Shown piece by piece: positions 15,383-25,273 of a stretch of DNA of 64,000 nt. Every line of letters begins with the position of its first letter. Position 1 is the stretch's first letter. The notes under the pieces are model-generated. The model was not told the DNA's origin, searched no databases, and was given only the letters and a program-made list of their open reading frames with translations. Source of the stretch: Janibacter indicus (lineage in GTDB: Bacteria > Actinomycetota > Actinomycetes > Actinomycetales > Dermatophilaceae); contig NZ_FWXN01000007.1 in NCBI RefSeq assembly GCF_900176385.1, positions 1-64,000 on the forward strand. Reading direction: 5' to 3'. The translations under genes were made by a program, and so were the position numbers.

Positions 15383-16954
15383 ATGTCATCCACCCACTCC
15401 ACCCCCGCCCCGCGCTCGGACGCCAACGGCACGCTCGACGTGTCGGGACGTTCGACGCAGGTCAACGGCGCCCCCGCCGTGAGCGACCGCAACAGCCTGT
15501 CGGTCGGCAGCAACGGACCGCTGCTGCTCCACGACACCCACCTGGTCGACACGCTCGCCCACTTCAACCGGGAAAACATCCCCGAGCGCAAGCCGCACGC
15601 CAAGGGCTCCGGTGCCTTCGGGCACTTCGAGACGACCGCTGACGTCTCGCAGTACACCAAGGCGGCGCTCTTCCAGCAGGGCACGACGACGCGGATGCTC
15701 GCCCGATTTTCCACCGTCGCCGGTGAGCTCGGCTCCCCCGACACCTGGCGCGATGTGCGCGGCTTCGCGCTGCGCTTCTACACGAGCGAGGGCAACTTCG
15801 ACCTCGTCGGCAACAACACGCCGATCTTCTTCCTGCGCGACCCGCTGAAGTTCCCCCACTTCATCCGCAGCCAGAAGCGCCTGCCCGACTCCGGCCTGCG
15901 CGACAACACGATGCAGTGGGACTTCTGGACCAACAACCCCGAGTCGGCGCACCAGGTCACCTACCTCATGGGCGACCGCGGTCTGCCCCGCTCGTGGCGG
16001 CACATGAACGGCTACGGCAGCCACACCTACATGTGGGTCAACGCCTCGGGCGAGAAGTTCTGGGTCAAGTACCACTTCCACACCCAGCAGGGCGTCGAGG
16101 GCCTGACCAACGACGCGGCCGGTCGCCTGGCCGGCGAGGACGCGGAGTTCCACCGGCGTGACCTCTTCGACGCCATCGCCCGCGGCGAGCACCCCCAGTG
16201 GAAGCTGTCGGTGCAGGTCATGCCCTACGAGGAGGCCAAGACCTACCGCTTCAACCCCTTCGACCTGACGAAGACCTGGTCTCACGAGGACTACCCGCTC
16301 ATCGAGGTCGGCACGATGACCCTCGACGAGAACCCGGTCAACTTCTTCGCGCAGATCGACCAGGCGGCCTTCGCCCCGAGCAACACCGTGCCGGGCATCG
16401 GCTTCTCCCCGGACAAGATGCTGCTCGGCCGGGTCTTCGCCTACGCCGACGCCCACCGCGCCCGGATCGGGCCGAACTTCCACCAGCTGCCGGTCAACCG
16501 GCCGGCGGTCGCCGCGGAGAACCACTTCTCCTTCGACGGCCCGATGCGCTACGAGCACTCCGGTGCCGCCCCCGTCTACCAGCCCAACAGCTTCGGTCGG
16601 CCCCACGCCGACACCCAGGGCCCGGTCGACGACGGGTGGGAGGCCGACGGCGAGATCGTCCGCTCGGCATACGAGCTGCACGCCGAGGACGACGACTTCG
16701 GGCAGGCCGGCACCCTCGTGCGCGAGGTCTTCGACGACGCCCAGCGCGACCGGCTCGTCGGGACCGTCGTCGGGGCGCTCGCCGGGGTGCAGGAGCCGGT
16801 CCTCGGTCAGGCCCTGCAGTACTGGAAGAACATCGACGCCGAGATCGGCCAGCGCATCGCCGCGGGCAAGCAGGCGGCCGACGAGGCGCCGAGCGACCCG
16901 GGCGAGATCCTGCGCGGCCAGGAGACCCACGCCCGCGCCGGCGCGGACGCCTGA
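15383..16954 (+). CDS. katA: Monofunctional haem catalase
   Basis: Small-subunit (clade 3-like) catalase of 523 residues, dismutating H2O2. Active-site His72 lies in [12 protein letters not shown], distal Asn145 in [10 protein letters not shown] and the haem-ligating Tyr354 in [13 protein letters not shown] 15383 is preceded by AAGAGGAG. It follows the Fur-type regulator in the same direction and ends at a strong hairpin, so the two form a peroxide-response operon. Confidence 0.97.
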   Translation: MSSTHSTPAPRSDANGTLDVSGRSTQVNGAPAVSDRNSLSVGSNGPLLLHDTHLVDTLAHFNRENIPERKPHAKGSGAFGHFETTADVSQYTKAALFQQGTTTRMLARFSTVAGELGSPDTWRDVRGFALRFYTSEGNFDLVGNNTPIFFLRDPLKFPHFIRSQKRLPDSGLRDNTMQWDFWTNNPESAHQVTYLMGDRGLPRSWRHMNGYGSHTYMWVNASGEKFWVKYHFHTQQGVEGLTNDAAGRLAGEDAEFHRRDLFDAIARGEHPQWKLSVQVMPYEEAKTYRFNPFDLTKTWSHEDYPLIEVGTMTLDENPVNFFAQIDQAAFAPSNTVPGIGFSPDKMLLGRVFAYADAHRARIGPNFHQLPVNRPAVAAENHFSFDGPMRYEHSGAAPVYQPNSFGRPHADTQGPVDDGWEADGEIVRSAYELHAEDDDFGQAGTLVREVFDDAQRDRLVGTVVGALAGVQEPVLGQALQYWKNIDAEIGQRIAAGKQAADEAPSDPGEILRGQETHARAGADA

Positions 16955-16964
16955 CCGGTCCCAC

Positions 16965-17014
16965 CACGACGAAGGGCGCCGCTCCCCGCACCGGGGGCGG
17001 CGCCCTTCGTCGTG
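16965..17014. terminator. Bidirectional terminator after katA and the RNA methyltransferase gene
   Basis: An 18-bp perfect stem (16965-16982 with 16997-17014) with a 14-base loop fills the 60-bp gap between two convergent genes. The arms are built on GACGAAGGGCGCC, an inverted pair of the CGAAGGG word that recurs across the window. No T-run is present on either side. Confidence 0.8.
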
Positions 17015-17839
17015 TCAGGCTCGCTGCTGGCGCGCCGAGGCATAGAGGCAGATCGTCGTCGCCATCGCGAGGTTGAGCGACTCGGCGTGCCCGTGGATCG
17101 GCACCCGCACGGCCTCGTCGCAGGCGGCGAGGGTCGCCTCCTCCAGACCCCAGGCCTCGTTGCCCATGACCCACACGTGGGGGCCGGCGAGTTCGGTGTC
17201 GTCGATCGTCCCCGCTCCCCCGCCGTCGGCGGCCAGACGCCGCACCCCGCCCTCCCCGAGGGTCGCCAGGGTCGGTTCGATCGCCAGACCGGTGACCACC
17301 GGCAGGTGGAAGAGCGAGCCGGCCGTGGAGCGCACCACCTTGGGCGAGGTGACGTCCACGGAGGCGTCGCTGACGAGCACGGCGTCGGCCCCGGCCGCAT
17401 CGGCAGCACGGATCACCGTGCCGAGGTTGCCGGGGTCGCGGACATGGGTGAGCAGGACGAGCAGCCGCGGGTCGCCGGCGAGGACGCCATCCAGCGAACT
17501 GGGTGACCAGTCGACGACGGCGACCGTCCCCTGCGGGGTGTCGGCATCGCACATCGCGGCGAGGACCTCGTCGGTGACCTCGTGGACGAAGATCCCGCGC
17601 TCACGGGCCGGCTCGACGAACTCGGCGTAGCGCTCGGCGGCCTCGGCCGTCGCGTAGAGGTCGACGACCCTCTCCGGCGTGAAGCGCACCGCCTCACGCA
17701 CCCCCTGGGGTCCCTCGACGAGGACACGGCCGGTGCGTCGACGCGCAGAACGCCGGGAGAGCCCGCGCACCGACCGCACCCGCTCCGAGGCGGGGTTGGT
17801 CAGTGGTGGGCGCTCCCGGCGTCCGGTGTGGTCGCTCAG
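17015..17839 (-). CDS. TrmH/SpoU-family RNA 2'-O-methyltransferase
   Basis: SPOUT-class methyltransferase, probably acting on rRNA or tRNA ribose. Its three SpoU motifs are plain: [30 protein letters not shown] and [16 protein letters not shown], forming the SAM-binding trefoil knot. The N-terminal part ([16 protein letters not shown]) is the substrate-binding domain of this family. Homologues begin close to [10 protein letters not shown], but no ATG, GTG or TTG lies there; the best start is a CTG at 17839 overlapping the rplT stop as CTGA (274 residues). CTG 17803 and GTG 17779 are alternatives. Confidence 0.92.
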   Translation of the reverse strand: MSDHTGRRERPPLTNPASERVRSVRGLSRRSARRRTGRVLVEGPQGVREAVRFTPERVVDLYATAEAAERYAEFVEPARERGIFVHEVTDEVLAAMCDADTPQGTVAVVDWSPSSLDGVLAGDPRLLVLLTHVRDPGNLGTVIRAADAAGADAVLVSDASVDVTSPKVVRSTAGSLFHLPVVTGLAIEPTLATLGEGGVRRLAADGGGAGTIDDTELAGPHVWVMGNEAWGLEEATLAACDEAVRVPIHGHAESLNLAMATTICLYASARQQRA

Positions 17840-18219
17840 GCCTCGACCTTGGCGTCGGTGGTCGCCGGCACGTTGGCCTTGGCGATCTCGACGAGCGCGG
17901 CGAAGGCGGCCTCGTCGTTGACGGCGAGCTCGGCGAGCATGCGACGGTCGACCTCGATCTCCGCGGCGCGCAGGCCCTGGATGAAGCGGTTGTAGGTCAT
18001 GCCGTTGGCGCGGGCGCCGGCGTTGATGCGCTGGATCCACAGGCGACGGAAGTCGCCCTTCTTGGCGCGACGGTCACGGTAGCTGTAGACCGCGCTGTGG
18101 GTGACCTGCTCCTTGGCCTTGCGGTACAGGCGGGACCGCTGGCCCCGGTAGCCGCTGGCGCGCTCGAGGACGACCCGGCGCTTCTTGTGGGCGTTGACCG
18201 CCCGCTTCACGCGTGCCAC
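17836..18219 (-). CDS. rplT: Ribosomal protein L20
   Basis: Large-subunit protein L20, 127 residues, with the basic N-terminal extension ([28 protein letters not shown]) that threads into 23S rRNA and the conserved [17 protein letters not shown] short acidic tail follows the usual end near residue 118. Start is GTG 18219. Last ribosomal gene of infC-rpmI-rplT; its stop overlaps the start of the RNA methyltransferase. Confidence 0.98.
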   Translation of the reverse strand: MARVKRAVNAHKKRRVVLERASGYRGQRSRLYRKAKEQVTHSAVYSYRDRRAKKGDFRRLWIQRINAGARANGMTYNRFIQGLRAAEIEVDRRMLAELAVNDEAAFAALVEIAKANVPATTDAKVEA

Positions 18220-18258
18220 GTGATGACTCCTTAGATGTGTGGGGACAAGAGGCTCAGG

Positions 18259-18453
18259 TCAGCGACCGAGCAGCTTCTTGATCTTCTTCTCGTCGGCCTT
18301 GGAAACCAGGACGTCGTTGGCGAGACGACGCGCGTGCTGCGGGGTCTTCTCGTGGAACTTGTGGACGTGGTTGGCGCGCTCGCGCATGATCTTGCCCGAG
18401 CCGGTGACCCGGAAGCGCTTCTTCGCACCGGAGTGCGTCTTGTTCTTCGGCAT
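18259..18453 (-). CDS. rpmI: Ribosomal protein L35
   Basis: 64-residue L35, full length for the family: MPKNKTHSGAKKRF at the start and a Lys/Arg-rich body ending KKIKKLLGR. ATG 18453 is preceded by GAAGGAGAT. It lies between infC and rplT with gaps of 43 and 39 bases, the universal order of this operon. A longer open frame here is the shadow running back into infC. Confidence 0.98.
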   Translation of the reverse strand: MPKNKTHSGAKKRFRVTGSGKIMRERANHVHKFHEKTPQHARRLANDVLVSKADEKKIKKLLGR

Positions 18454-18496
18454 GGCGCCGATCTCCTTCTCGTTGCTGTGCTGGTCTGGGGCCGGC

Positions 18497-19150
18497 TCAG
18501 GACTCGGCCGGGGCCTCGGTGGTCTCGGCCTCGGTGGTCTCGGCCTCGGTCGTCTCGGCCGACTCCGCCGGGGCGGCAGCGGCCGCGGTGGCCGCCTTCT
18601 GCTCGTCCTTCTTGCGTCGCGCCTCGGCGCGGGCCTCGGACTTCTTCCTCGTCGGGGCGAGCACCATGACCATGTTGCGGCCGTCCTGCTTGGGGGCCGA
18701 CTCGACGGTGCCGAGCTCCACGACGTCCTCCGCGAGACGCTGCAGCAGTCGGAAGCCCAGCTCGGGGCGGGACTGCTCGCGGCCACGGAACATGATCGTC
18801 ACCTTGACCTTGTCGCCGGCACCCAGGAAGCGCTCGACGTGGCCCTTCTTCGTGCCGTAGTCGTGGCTGTCGATCTTCGGTCGGAGCTTGATCTCCTTGA
18901 TGACCGTGTTGACCTGGTTCTTGCGCGCTTCACGCGCCTTCATGGCGGCTTCGTACTTGTACTTGCCGAAGTCCATGAGCTTGGCGACGGGGGGCTTGGC
19001 CATCGGAGCGACCTCGACGAGGTCGAGGTCCGCCTCTGCGGCGAGACGAAGGGCGTCCTCCACGCGGACGATGCCGACCTGCTCCCCGTTGGGGCCGACC
19101 AACCGCACCTCCGGGACGCGGATACGGTCATTGATGCGAGGCTCGCTGAT
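18497..19150 (-). CDS. infC: Translation initiation factor IF-3
   Basis: IF-3, 217 residues: N-terminal domain ([25 protein letters not shown]), linker [17 protein letters not shown], and C-terminal 30S-binding domain. The start is the rare codon ATC at 19150, six bases after AAGGAG, matching the atypical ATT/ATC infC starts through which IF-3 limits its own synthesis; a GTG at 19186 lacks a binding site and adds residues not seen in the family. Beyond the core is a low-complexity tail rich in Ala, Thr and Glu with repeated ETTEA. Leader attenuation is likely. Confidence 0.96.
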   Translation of the reverse strand: MSEPRINDRIRVPEVRLVGPNGEQVGIVRVEDALRLAAEADLDLVEVAPMAKPPVAKLMDFGKYKYEAAMKAREARKNQVNTVIKEIKLRPKIDSHDYGTKKGHVERFLGAGDKVKVTIMFRGREQSRPELGFRLLQRLAEDVVELGTVESAPKQDGRNMVMVLAPTRKKSEARAEARRKKDEQKAATAAAAAPAESAETTEAETTEAETTEAPAES

Positions 19151-19196
19151 GTGCTGCTCCTTAGCTCGGTGTGTCACTCCCGCCACCGACGAAGAA

Positions 19197-19223
19197 AGGC
19201 TCCTCGCCGATCGCGAGGAGCCT
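19197..19223 (-). terminator. infC leader attenuator hairpin
   Basis: In the minus-strand transcript AGGCTCCTCGC pairs perfectly with GCGAGGAGCCT over 11 bp with a 5-base loop, followed at once by TTTCTTC. It lies 47 bases upstream of the infC start and downstream of the promoter, so it can end transcription early. An identical copy of the right-arm core, GAGGAGCCTC, lies upstream at 19353-19362 and can capture the left arm instead (10 bp), forming an antiterminator. Confidence 0.7.
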
Positions 19224-19352
19224 CACCAGAGCACGACACCACACCCGGACGAAGGGAGCGACGGTGCCACTCCCGCGGTCGGGACCGCGTCGAGACCTGT
19301 GACCCGGCAACCCAGCGGTCCATGCGAACCTGTGGTCGACGCGGGTGGAAGC

Positions 19353-19362
19353 GAGGCTCCTC
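19353..19362 (-). promoter_or_regulatory. infC leader antiterminator arm
   Basis: GAGGAGCCTC in the leader RNA is the exact complement of GAGGCTCCTC at the left arm of the downstream terminator hairpin. Pairing of the two excludes the terminator. An overlapping short reading frame begins at GTG 19377 and runs through both elements to 19174, so ribosome occupancy could decide between the structures. Function is inferred from complementarity alone. Confidence 0.55.
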
Positions 19363-19401
19363 TTGCGTCACCGCCACAAGGACGGTGACCGGTCGTGGCC
19401 A

Positions 19402-19430
19402 ACGCTACCAGCGGATCCCGCAGAGTCGAA
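19402..19430 (-). promoter_or_regulatory. Promoter of infC-rpmI-rplT
   Basis: A -10 TAGCGT (19402-19407) with a weak -35 TTCGAC (19425-19430) at 17-bp spacing precedes the infC leader. Predicted start near 19395 gives a leader of about 245 bases holding the antiterminator arm and attenuator. The 292-bp gap between infC and the sseB-like gene is fully accounted for by this leader. Confidence 0.45.
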
Positions 19431-19442
19431 ATCGCCGCCGAC

Positions 19443-20165
19443 TCAGACGACCGCGAAGGACAGCCCGTCGACCCGCGCGCGCAGCTCACCGTCGGTGGCC
19501 AGCTGCTCGGCCACACCGGTGACGAGCGAGCGCACCTGCTCCTCGCCGAGCCCCGGCACGAGGGTGAGCGTGATCTGCAGGATCCCCTGGCCGTCGGGGA
19601 CGCCGGCCCCCAGGGCGTGCTCGGTGATCTCCTCACGGGTGGAGACGACCCGCGCCACCGACTCGGCGACGAAGGGGTCCTCGTGCGCGGGCAGCCAGGC
19701 CCGCTGCTGGGCCAGGGCCCAGACCATGGAGGCCCGCACCTCGAAGGCGTGCTCGCTGGCGCAGTCGAGCACCATGAGGTCGGCCTGCTCGCTCACGGCA
19801 GCCTGGGCAGCCCGGGCGGCCTCGACGGGCACCGGCCGCACGGACCCGTCGAAGGCCGCGAGATCGGCCATGGAGGAGAAGACCGGGAGCGCCGTGCGCC
19901 CGTCGGGGTGCTCGAGCAGCACGACCGCCATGTCGGCCTCCTTGTCGGCCACGACCCCGTGCTCGCCCTCGGCGGTCTCGCCGGCGACGGCCTTGACCGG
20001 CACGAGCAGCCGGGCGCCCGCCAGCCGGTCGACGACCTCGGCCTCGCCCCCGGTCGTCAGGGCCCGCAGCAGGGCCGGGTCGGCCTCGCCCGTGTCCCCG
20101 CCGAAGCCGCCAGTCGGCAGCTCGCGGCCCTGCCAAGGGATGCCGGCGGAGTCGCCGGTGGTCAC
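19443..20165 (-). CDS. SseB-family protein
   Basis: 240-residue cytoplasmic protein with the SseB N-terminal fold: [37 protein letters not shown] and [27 protein letters not shown]. In other bacteria SseB-like proteins have regulatory or stress links without a settled activity. GTG 20165 overlaps the priA stop (GTGA), so it is the last gene of the his operon here. Its function is not predictable from sequence; the family assignment is fairly sure. Confidence 0.85.
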   Translation of the reverse strand: MTTGDSAGIPWQGRELPTGGFGGDTGEADPALLRALTTGGEAEVVDRLAGARLLVPVKAVAGETAEGEHGVVADKEADMAVVLLEHPDGRTALPVFSSMADLAAFDGSVRPVPVEAARAAQAAVSEQADLMVLDCASEHAFEVRASMVWALAQQRAWLPAHEDPFVAESVARVVSTREEITEHALGAGVPDGQGILQITLTLVPGLGEEQVRSLVTGVAEQLATDGELRARVDGLSFAVV

Positions 20166-20905
20166 GGCCGCCCCGCAGCGTCGAGTGCCTCGGCCAGGGT
20201 GACCGTGCCCTTGTAGAGCGCGGAGCCGATGATCGCCCCCTCGACGCCCTCGGCGACGAGCCCGCGCAGGGCGATGACGTCGTCGCGGGTCGTCACGCCA
20301 CCGCTGGCGACGACCGCGGCGTCGGTCGCGGCGCACACGTCCTTCAGGAGCTGGAGGTTGGGACCGGCGAGCATGCCGTCCTTGGCGACGTCGGTGACGA
20401 CGTAGCGCGCGCACCCCTCGCGGTCGAGTCGGGCCAGCGTCTCCCAGAGGTCACCACCCTCCTGGGTCCACCCACGGGCGGCGAGCGTGGTGCCCCGCAC
20501 GTCGAGACCGACGGCGATGCGGTCGCCGTGCTCGGCGATGGCCTGCGCGGTCCACTCCGGGTTCTCGAGTGCGGCCGTGCCGAGGTTGACCCGCGCGCAG
20601 CCGGAGTCGAGGGCTGCGGTCAGCGACTCCTCGTCGCGGATCCCGCCGCTCAGCTCGACCTTGATGTCGAGACCGCCGACGATGCCCGCGAGCAGGTCGC
20701 GGTTGCTCCCGGTGCCGAAGGCGGCGTCGAGGTCGACCAGGTGGATCCACTCGGCGCCCTGCTCCTGCCAGGCCCGGGCGGCCTGCAGCGGGTCGCCGAA
20801 GTCCCACCCCGACCCGGCCACGCCCTGCTGCAGCTGCACGGCCCGCCCTTCGCGCACGTCGACGGCGGGCAGGAGCTCCAGGCGGGGGCTCTCGGTCGTG
20901 GTCAC
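20162..20905 (-). CDS. priA: Phosphoribosyl isomerase A (HisA/TrpF bifunctional type)
   Basis: TIM-barrel isomerase for ProFAR in histidine synthesis; in actinobacteria the same enzyme usually also performs the TrpF step of tryptophan synthesis. The 247-residue product has [13 protein letters not shown] with catalytic Asp11-type residue, the phosphate loops ELSGGIRD and [10 protein letters not shown], and [10 protein letters not shown] with the second catalytic Asp. No trpF is seen in the window. Coupled by four-base overlaps to hisH and the sseB-like gene. Confidence 0.95.
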   Translation of the reverse strand: MTTTESPRLELLPAVDVREGRAVQLQQGVAGSGWDFGDPLQAARAWQEQGAEWIHLVDLDAAFGTGSNRDLLAGIVGGLDIKVELSGGIRDEESLTAALDSGCARVNLGTAALENPEWTAQAIAEHGDRIAVGLDVRGTTLAARGWTQEGGDLWETLARLDREGCARYVVTDVAKDGMLAGPNLQLLKDVCAATDAAVVASGGVTTRDDVIALRGLVAEGVEGAIIGSALYKGTVTLAEALDAAGRP

Positions 20906-21555
20906 AGTGACATCACCCAGTTCTTCAGGAGGTGCAGCCCGGCGTCCCCGGATTTTTCGGGGTGGAACTGCGTGGCGGACAAGGGGCCGTTCTCGACGGC
21001 GGCGACGAAGGGGGACCCGTGCTCACTCCACGTGACGAGGGGCGCTGCAGCCGAGAGCGCGCCATCGGGTCGGGGCAGGTCCCAGGTGGGCACCCCGTAG
21101 GAGTGCACGAAGTAGAAGCGCTCGTCCTCGACACCGGCGAAGAGCCGTGTGCCGGTGGGCGCCTCGAGGGTCGACCAGCCCATGTGCGGCACGACGGGTG
21201 CGGCGAGACGGGCGACGGTCCCGGGCCACTGCTGCAGACCCTGCTGCGGTGGTTGGGCACCGCTCGGCTCGTCGGACCCGTCGAACATCACCTGCATGCC
21301 GACGCAGACCCCGAGCACGGGACGACCACCGGCGAGGCGGGTGTCGACGAGCGACGGGCCGTCGACCGCGCGCAGACCGGCCATGCAGGCGTGGAAGTTG
21401 CCCACCCCGGGCACGAGCAGCCCGTCAGCGGCGAGCACCGCCTCGCGGTCGGCGGTCAGCTCGACGCGGGCTCCGACGTGGGCGAGCGCCCGGACGGCGG
21501 AGTGGACGTTGCCGGAACCGTGGTCGAGGACGACGACGTGCGGGCTGGTGCTCAT
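20902..21555 (-). CDS. hisH: Imidazole glycerol phosphate synthase glutaminase subunit
   Basis: Class I glutamine amidotransferase delivering ammonia to HisF. The 217-residue protein has the triad C84 ([10 protein letters not shown]), H198 and E200 ([10 protein letters not shown]), and [10 protein letters not shown] at the oxyanion region. ATG 21555 overlaps the upstream stop (ATGA). HisF, its partner, is not in this part of the operon and is not in the window. Confidence 0.97.
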   Translation of the reverse strand: MSTSPHVVVLDHGSGNVHSAVRALAHVGARVELTADREAVLAADGLLVPGVGNFHACMAGLRAVDGPSLVDTRLAGGRPVLGVCVGMQVMFDGSDEPSGAQPPQQGLQQWPGTVARLAAPVVPHMGWSTLEAPTGTRLFAGVEDERFYFVHSYGVPTWDLPRPDGALSAAAPLVTWSEHGSPFVAAVENGPLSATQFHPEKSGDAGLHLLKNWVMSL

Positions 21556-22142
21556 TGGTGCACATCCTTGACGACGGACTCGAAGGCGCGCACGGCGCTC
21601 TCGTCGGGCGAGATGACCGGCCCCAGGGCCCCGTCGCTGCCGTCGAGTGCCCGCCCACCGGGGAGCCCGAGCACCGTGACGACCTCGACGAGCCACTCCA
21701 GGTGGGTCAGGTCGGTCCGGCCCCAGAGGGCACGGACCTCACGGATCGGCACCTCCCGCGCGCCGGGATTGCCGGCGAGGGTGCGGTGCAGGTCCTCGGG
21801 GGTGAGCGCGGGCAACCGGGGACCGCGCACGATCTCACGGTCGGCCGCACGCAGGGCCCACCGGGCAGGGCTGCGGCCGGCCCGGGCGGTGACCACAGCC
21901 GTGTCGTCCATGGCGAACAGGCCGATCGCGGGGGTCAGCCGAGGGCCCACGTGCCGCGAGGCGAGAAGCGTGAGGGCGTCGTCGTAGGGGGCCGCGGTGA
22001 CGCTCGCCCGCGTCGCCGGCACGACGATCGACCACGCGCTGTGCTCGAGCACGTGGCACGGCACGACACCACGACGTACCCACTCCACCGCGCTCGCGGA
22101 CGAGGCGGCGAGGAGCACCACTCCCCTGCCCTGCTGGGTCAT
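21552..22142 (-). CDS. Uncharacterised protein inside the histidine operon
   Basis: Not recognised. 196 residues, soluble, no signal or membrane segment; an Ala/Val-rich N-terminal half ([49 protein letters not shown]) and a C-terminal half with [28 protein letters not shown]. It sits between hisB (8-base gap) and hisH (4-base overlap), so it is certainly co-expressed with histidine synthesis. Codon use resembles its neighbours. Similar unnamed genes at this position are plausible in related genera, but no activity can be assigned. Confidence 0.8.
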   Translation of the reverse strand: MTQQGRGVVLLAASSASAVEWVRRGVVPCHVLEHSAWSIVVPATRASVTAAPYDDALTLLASRHVGPRLTPAIGLFAMDDTAVVTARAGRSPARWALRAADREIVRGPRLPALTPEDLHRTLAGNPGAREVPIREVRALWGRTDLTHLEWLVEVVTVLGLPGGRALDGSDGALGPVISPDESAVRAFESVVKDVHQ

Positions 22143-22150
22143 CGCATCCT

Positions 22151-22759
22151 CTACAGGGCGCCCTTGGCGCTGGGGATGCCGACGACGCGCGGGTCGGGCT
22201 GGACGGCTGCGCGCAGGGCCCGTGCCAGCGCCTTGAACTGCGCCTCCACGATGTGGTGCGGGTCGCGGCCGGCGAGCACGCGCACGTGCAGGGCGATGCC
22301 GGCGTTGTAGGCGAAGGACTCGAGGACGTGTCGCGTGAGGGACCCGACGAAGTTGCCGCCGATGATGACGTACTCCTGGCCGGCCGGCTCACCCGAGTGC
22401 ACGACGTAGGGGCGACCGGCGACGTCGACGACCGCATGGACGAGGGCCTCGTCGAGCGGGACCGTCGCGTCACCGAAGCGGCTGATGCCCGACTTGTCGC
22501 CGAGCGCCTCGCGCACGGCCTGCCCGAGGACGATCGCGACGTCCTCGACCGTGTGGTGGGCGTCGACGTCGACGTCGCCGTCGGCCCGGACCGTGAGGTC
22601 GATGAGGCTGTGCTTGGCGAGCGAGAGCAGCATGTGGTCGTAGAAGCGCACGCCCGTGGAGACGTCACCCTTGCCGGTGCCGTCGAGGTCGACGCTCACC
22701 TCGACGCGGCTCTCCGACGTGCCCCGGGTGACGGTGGCGGTGCGGGACGGTGTGCTCAC
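22151..22759 (-). CDS. hisB: Imidazoleglycerol-phosphate dehydratase
   Basis: Mn-dependent IGP dehydratase, 202 residues and monofunctional (no phosphatase domain). The two metal-site motifs are [12 protein letters not shown] and DAHHTVED, with a second set in the C-terminal repeat ([27 protein letters not shown]). GTG 22759 overlaps the hisC stop by four bases. Confidence 0.98.
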   Translation of the reverse strand: MSTPSRTATVTRGTSESRVEVSVDLDGTGKGDVSTGVRFYDHMLLSLAKHSLIDLTVRADGDVDVDAHHTVEDVAIVLGQAVREALGDKSGISRFGDATVPLDEALVHAVVDVAGRPYVVHSGEPAGQEYVIIGGNFVGSLTRHVLESFAYNAGIALHVRVLAGRDPHHIVEAQFKALARALRAAVQPDPRVVGIPSAKGAL

Positions 22760-23874
22760 GAGGCCTCCTGGCTCGATGCGTGGGTGGTGACGAGCTCGGT
22801 CATCGCCGCGAGGAAGCGACCGGTCTCCTCGGGGGTGCCGGCGGTGACCCGCAGGTGGTGCGGGATACCGACGTCACGGACGAGGACCCCCCGGTCGAGC
22901 AGAGCCTGCCACGTCGCCGGCGCGTCGGCGAGCCCGCCGAAGAGGACGAAGTTGGCATCGCTCGGCACGGGCCGCAGGCCCATCGCGGTCAGCTCGGCGA
23001 CGAGCCGGTCGCGCTGCTCCTTGATCGCGTCGACGGTCTCGAGCAGCCGGTCGGCGTGCTCGAGCGAGACGCGGGCGATCGTCTGCGTGGGGGCCGACAG
23101 GTGGTAGGGCAGGCGGACCAGCCGCAGCGCATCGACGACCTGCGGGTCGGCCGCGAGATACCCCAGGCGGCCACCGGCGAGGGCGAAGGCCTTGCTCATG
23201 GTCCGGGTGACGACCAGGCGCGGGTGGGCGGCCAGCAGCGACAGTGCGCTCGGCGTGCCGGGCCGGGCGAACTCGGCGTAGGCCTCGTCGACGACGACGA
23301 CCGCCCGCGGAGCCGCCTCGAGCATCGCCTCGATGACGTCGAAGGGCAGCGCCGTGCCCGTCGGGTTGTTGGGCGAGCAGAGGAAGACCAGGTGCGGGTC
23401 GACCCGCCGGGCCTGCTCGACGGCGGACTCGACGGTCAGGTCGAAGGAGTCACGGTCGCGCTGGCCGTCGACCCACGTCGTGCCGAGCGTCTCGCTGATG
23501 ATCGGGTGCATCGAGTAGGCAGGCGTGAAGCCGAGCGCCGTGCGGTCCGGTCCGCCGAAGGCCTGGACGAGGTGCGAGAGGACTTCGTTGCTGCCGTTGC
23601 CGGCCCACACCTGCTCGGGACGAAGGGAGACCCCGCTGCGGTCCTCGAGATAGGCGACGAGCGCCGTGCGCAGGTCGGTGAACTCCCGGTCCGGGTAGCG
23701 GTTGAGCCCCCCGAGCTGCTCCTCGAGCTCGGCGACGATGGCCGCGACGACCTCGGGCGGCACCGGGTAGGAGGACTCGTTGGTGTTGAGCTGGACGTCG
23801 ACGTCGAGCTGCGGGGCGCCGTAGGGAGTGCGTCCGCGCAGGGCGGGGCGCAGCAGCTGCTCGATCTCGCTCAT
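22756..23874 (-). CDS. hisC: Histidinol-phosphate aminotransferase
   Basis: Class I/II PLP aminotransferase, 372 residues. The Schiff-base lysine is K228 in [27 protein letters not shown] binds substrate and SPNNPTGT the cofactor. ATG 23874 overlaps the hisD stop. Some members also serve aromatic amino acids; position in the operon supports the histidine role. Confidence 0.97.
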   Translation of the reverse strand: MSEIEQLLRPALRGRTPYGAPQLDVDVQLNTNESSYPVPPEVVAAIVAELEEQLGGLNRYPDREFTDLRTALVAYLEDRSGVSLRPEQVWAGNGSNEVLSHLVQAFGGPDRTALGFTPAYSMHPIISETLGTTWVDGQRDRDSFDLTVESAVEQARRVDPHLVFLCSPNNPTGTALPFDVIEAMLEAAPRAVVVVDEAYAEFARPGTPSALSLLAAHPRLVVTRTMSKAFALAGGRLGYLAADPQVVDALRLVRLPYHLSAPTQTIARVSLEHADRLLETVDAIKEQRDRLVAELTAMGLRPVPSDANFVLFGGLADAPATWQALLDRGVLVRDVGIPHHLRVTAGTPEETGRFLAAMTELVTTHASSQEAS

Positions 23875-25217
23875 CGCAGGGCCTCCCCGGTGCGCGCGCT
23901 GATGGCCTCGCCGTGGGCCGGCAGGTCCTCGGCCTCGGACAGCGCGAGGACGTGCGGGGCGACCTCGGCCAGCGCCTGCTCGGAGTACTCGACGACGTGG
24001 ATCCCGCGCAGGAAGGACTGGACCGACAGCCCGCTGCTGTGGGCGGCGCTGCCGCCCGTGGGGAGCACGTGGTTGGACCCCGCGACATAGTCGCCGAGGC
24101 TCACCGGCGAGTGCGCCCCGACGAAGATCGCCCCGGCGCTGCGCACCCGGGCGGCGACCGCGGGCGCGTCGGCGGTGATGACCTCGAGGTGCTCGGCGGC
24201 GTAGGCGTCGACGACCCGCAGGCCGGCGTCGAGGTCGTCGACGAGCACGATCGCCGACTGCCGGCCGGAGAGGGCCTCGGCGACGCGCTCGCTGTGCTTC
24301 GTCGCGGCGGCCCGTCGCTCGACCGCGCCGGCGACGGCGTCGGCGAGCTCGGTGGAGTCGGTGACGAGGACCGACCCGGCCATGGGGTCGTGCTCGGCCT
24401 GGCTGATGAGGTCGGCCGCGACGTGCTCCGGGTCGGCGGTGGCGTCGGCGAGGACCGCGATCTCGGTGGGGCCGGCCTCGGCGTCGATGCCGACGATCCC
24501 CTTGAGCAGGCGCTTGGCGGCGGCCACGTAGATGTTGCCCGGGCCGGTCACGAGGCTCACCGGGAGGCACTCGCCGCGCTCCCCCGAGGCCTCGTCCTCG
24601 AAGCCGTGGGCGAATCCCGCCACCGCCTGGGCGCCGCCCATGGCCCACACCTCGTCGACGCCGAGCAGGGCGCAGGCGGCGAGGATCGTCGGGTGCGGGT
24701 AGCCGGCGAAGACGCCGACGTTCTCCTTCTGCGGCGGGCTGGCGACGGCGAGCGAGCCGACCCCGGCGATCTGCGCGGGCACGACGTTCATCACGACGGA
24801 CGACGGGTAGACCGCCCGGCCGCCGGGGACGTAGAGGCCGACGCGCTCGACGGGGACCCATCGCTCGGTGACGGTGCCGCCGCCACCGAGGTCGGTCGTG
24901 GTGTCGGTGCGCCGCTGGTCGGCGTGCACCGCCCGGGTGCGCTCGATGGCCACCTCGAGGGCCGTGCGCACGGCCGGGTCGAGGGTGTCGACGGCGGCCT
25001 CGAGGACCTCCTGCGGGACGCGAAGGGAGGACGGCCGCACCCCGTCGAAGCGCTCGGCGAGGTCGTAGAGGGCTGCGGCCCCACGGTCATGGACGTCGTC
25101 GCTGATCGGCCGGACCGCGTCCAGGGCGGCCTCGACGTCGTACTCGGCCCGCGGCAGGACGGCACGCAGCTGCCGGGCGCCGAGGGGCTGTGAGCGCAGG
25201 TCGATCGTCGCGAGCAT
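23871..25217 (-). CDS. hisD: Histidinol dehydrogenase
   Basis: Zn-dependent, NAD-linked oxidation of histidinol to histidine in two steps; 448 residues. Conserved blocks include [42 protein letters not shown], the metal-site region LISQAEHDP and the catalytic-base region AAEHLEV. First gene of the operon. The ATG at 25217 follows a -10 (TAGACT) by six bases, so the operon message is leaderless. Confidence 0.98.
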   Translation of the reverse strand: MLATIDLRSQPLGARQLRAVLPRAEYDVEAALDAVRPISDDVHDRGAAALYDLAERFDGVRPSSLRVPQEVLEAAVDTLDPAVRTALEVAIERTRAVHADQRRTDTTTDLGGGGTVTERWVPVERVGLYVPGGRAVYPSSVVMNVVPAQIAGVGSLAVASPPQKENVGVFAGYPHPTILAACALLGVDEVWAMGGAQAVAGFAHGFEDEASGERGECLPVSLVTGPGNIYVAAAKRLLKGIVGIDAEAGPTEIAVLADATADPEHVAADLISQAEHDPMAGSVLVTDSTELADAVAGAVERRAAATKHSERVAEALSGRQSAIVLVDDLDAGLRVVDAYAAEHLEVITADAPAVAARVRSAGAIFVGAHSPVSLGDYVAGSNHVLPTGGSAAHSSGLSVQSFLRGIHVVEYSEQALAEVAPHVLALSEAEDLPAHGEAISARTGEALR

Positions 25218-25223
25218 GCCCCA

Positions 25224-25229
25224 AGTCTA
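25224..25229 (-). promoter_or_regulatory. Leaderless promoter (-10) of the his operon
   Basis: TAGACT on the minus strand ends seven positions before the A of the hisD ATG, so transcription should begin at or next to the start codon. No convincing -35 is visible. Between this and the end of glnE (25274) lies only a weak GCCGG/CCGGC hairpin. Confidence 0.55.
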
Positions 25230-25273
25230 GGTATGTCCGCGCCGGCTCCTGACCGGCGTCTCATGCGTCGGGG

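Noticed and set aside
19174-19377. Annotating the 67-codon frame in the infC leader as a gene
   Set aside because: It has no family resemblance and crosses the terminator stem; it is mentioned only as a possible regulatory frame.
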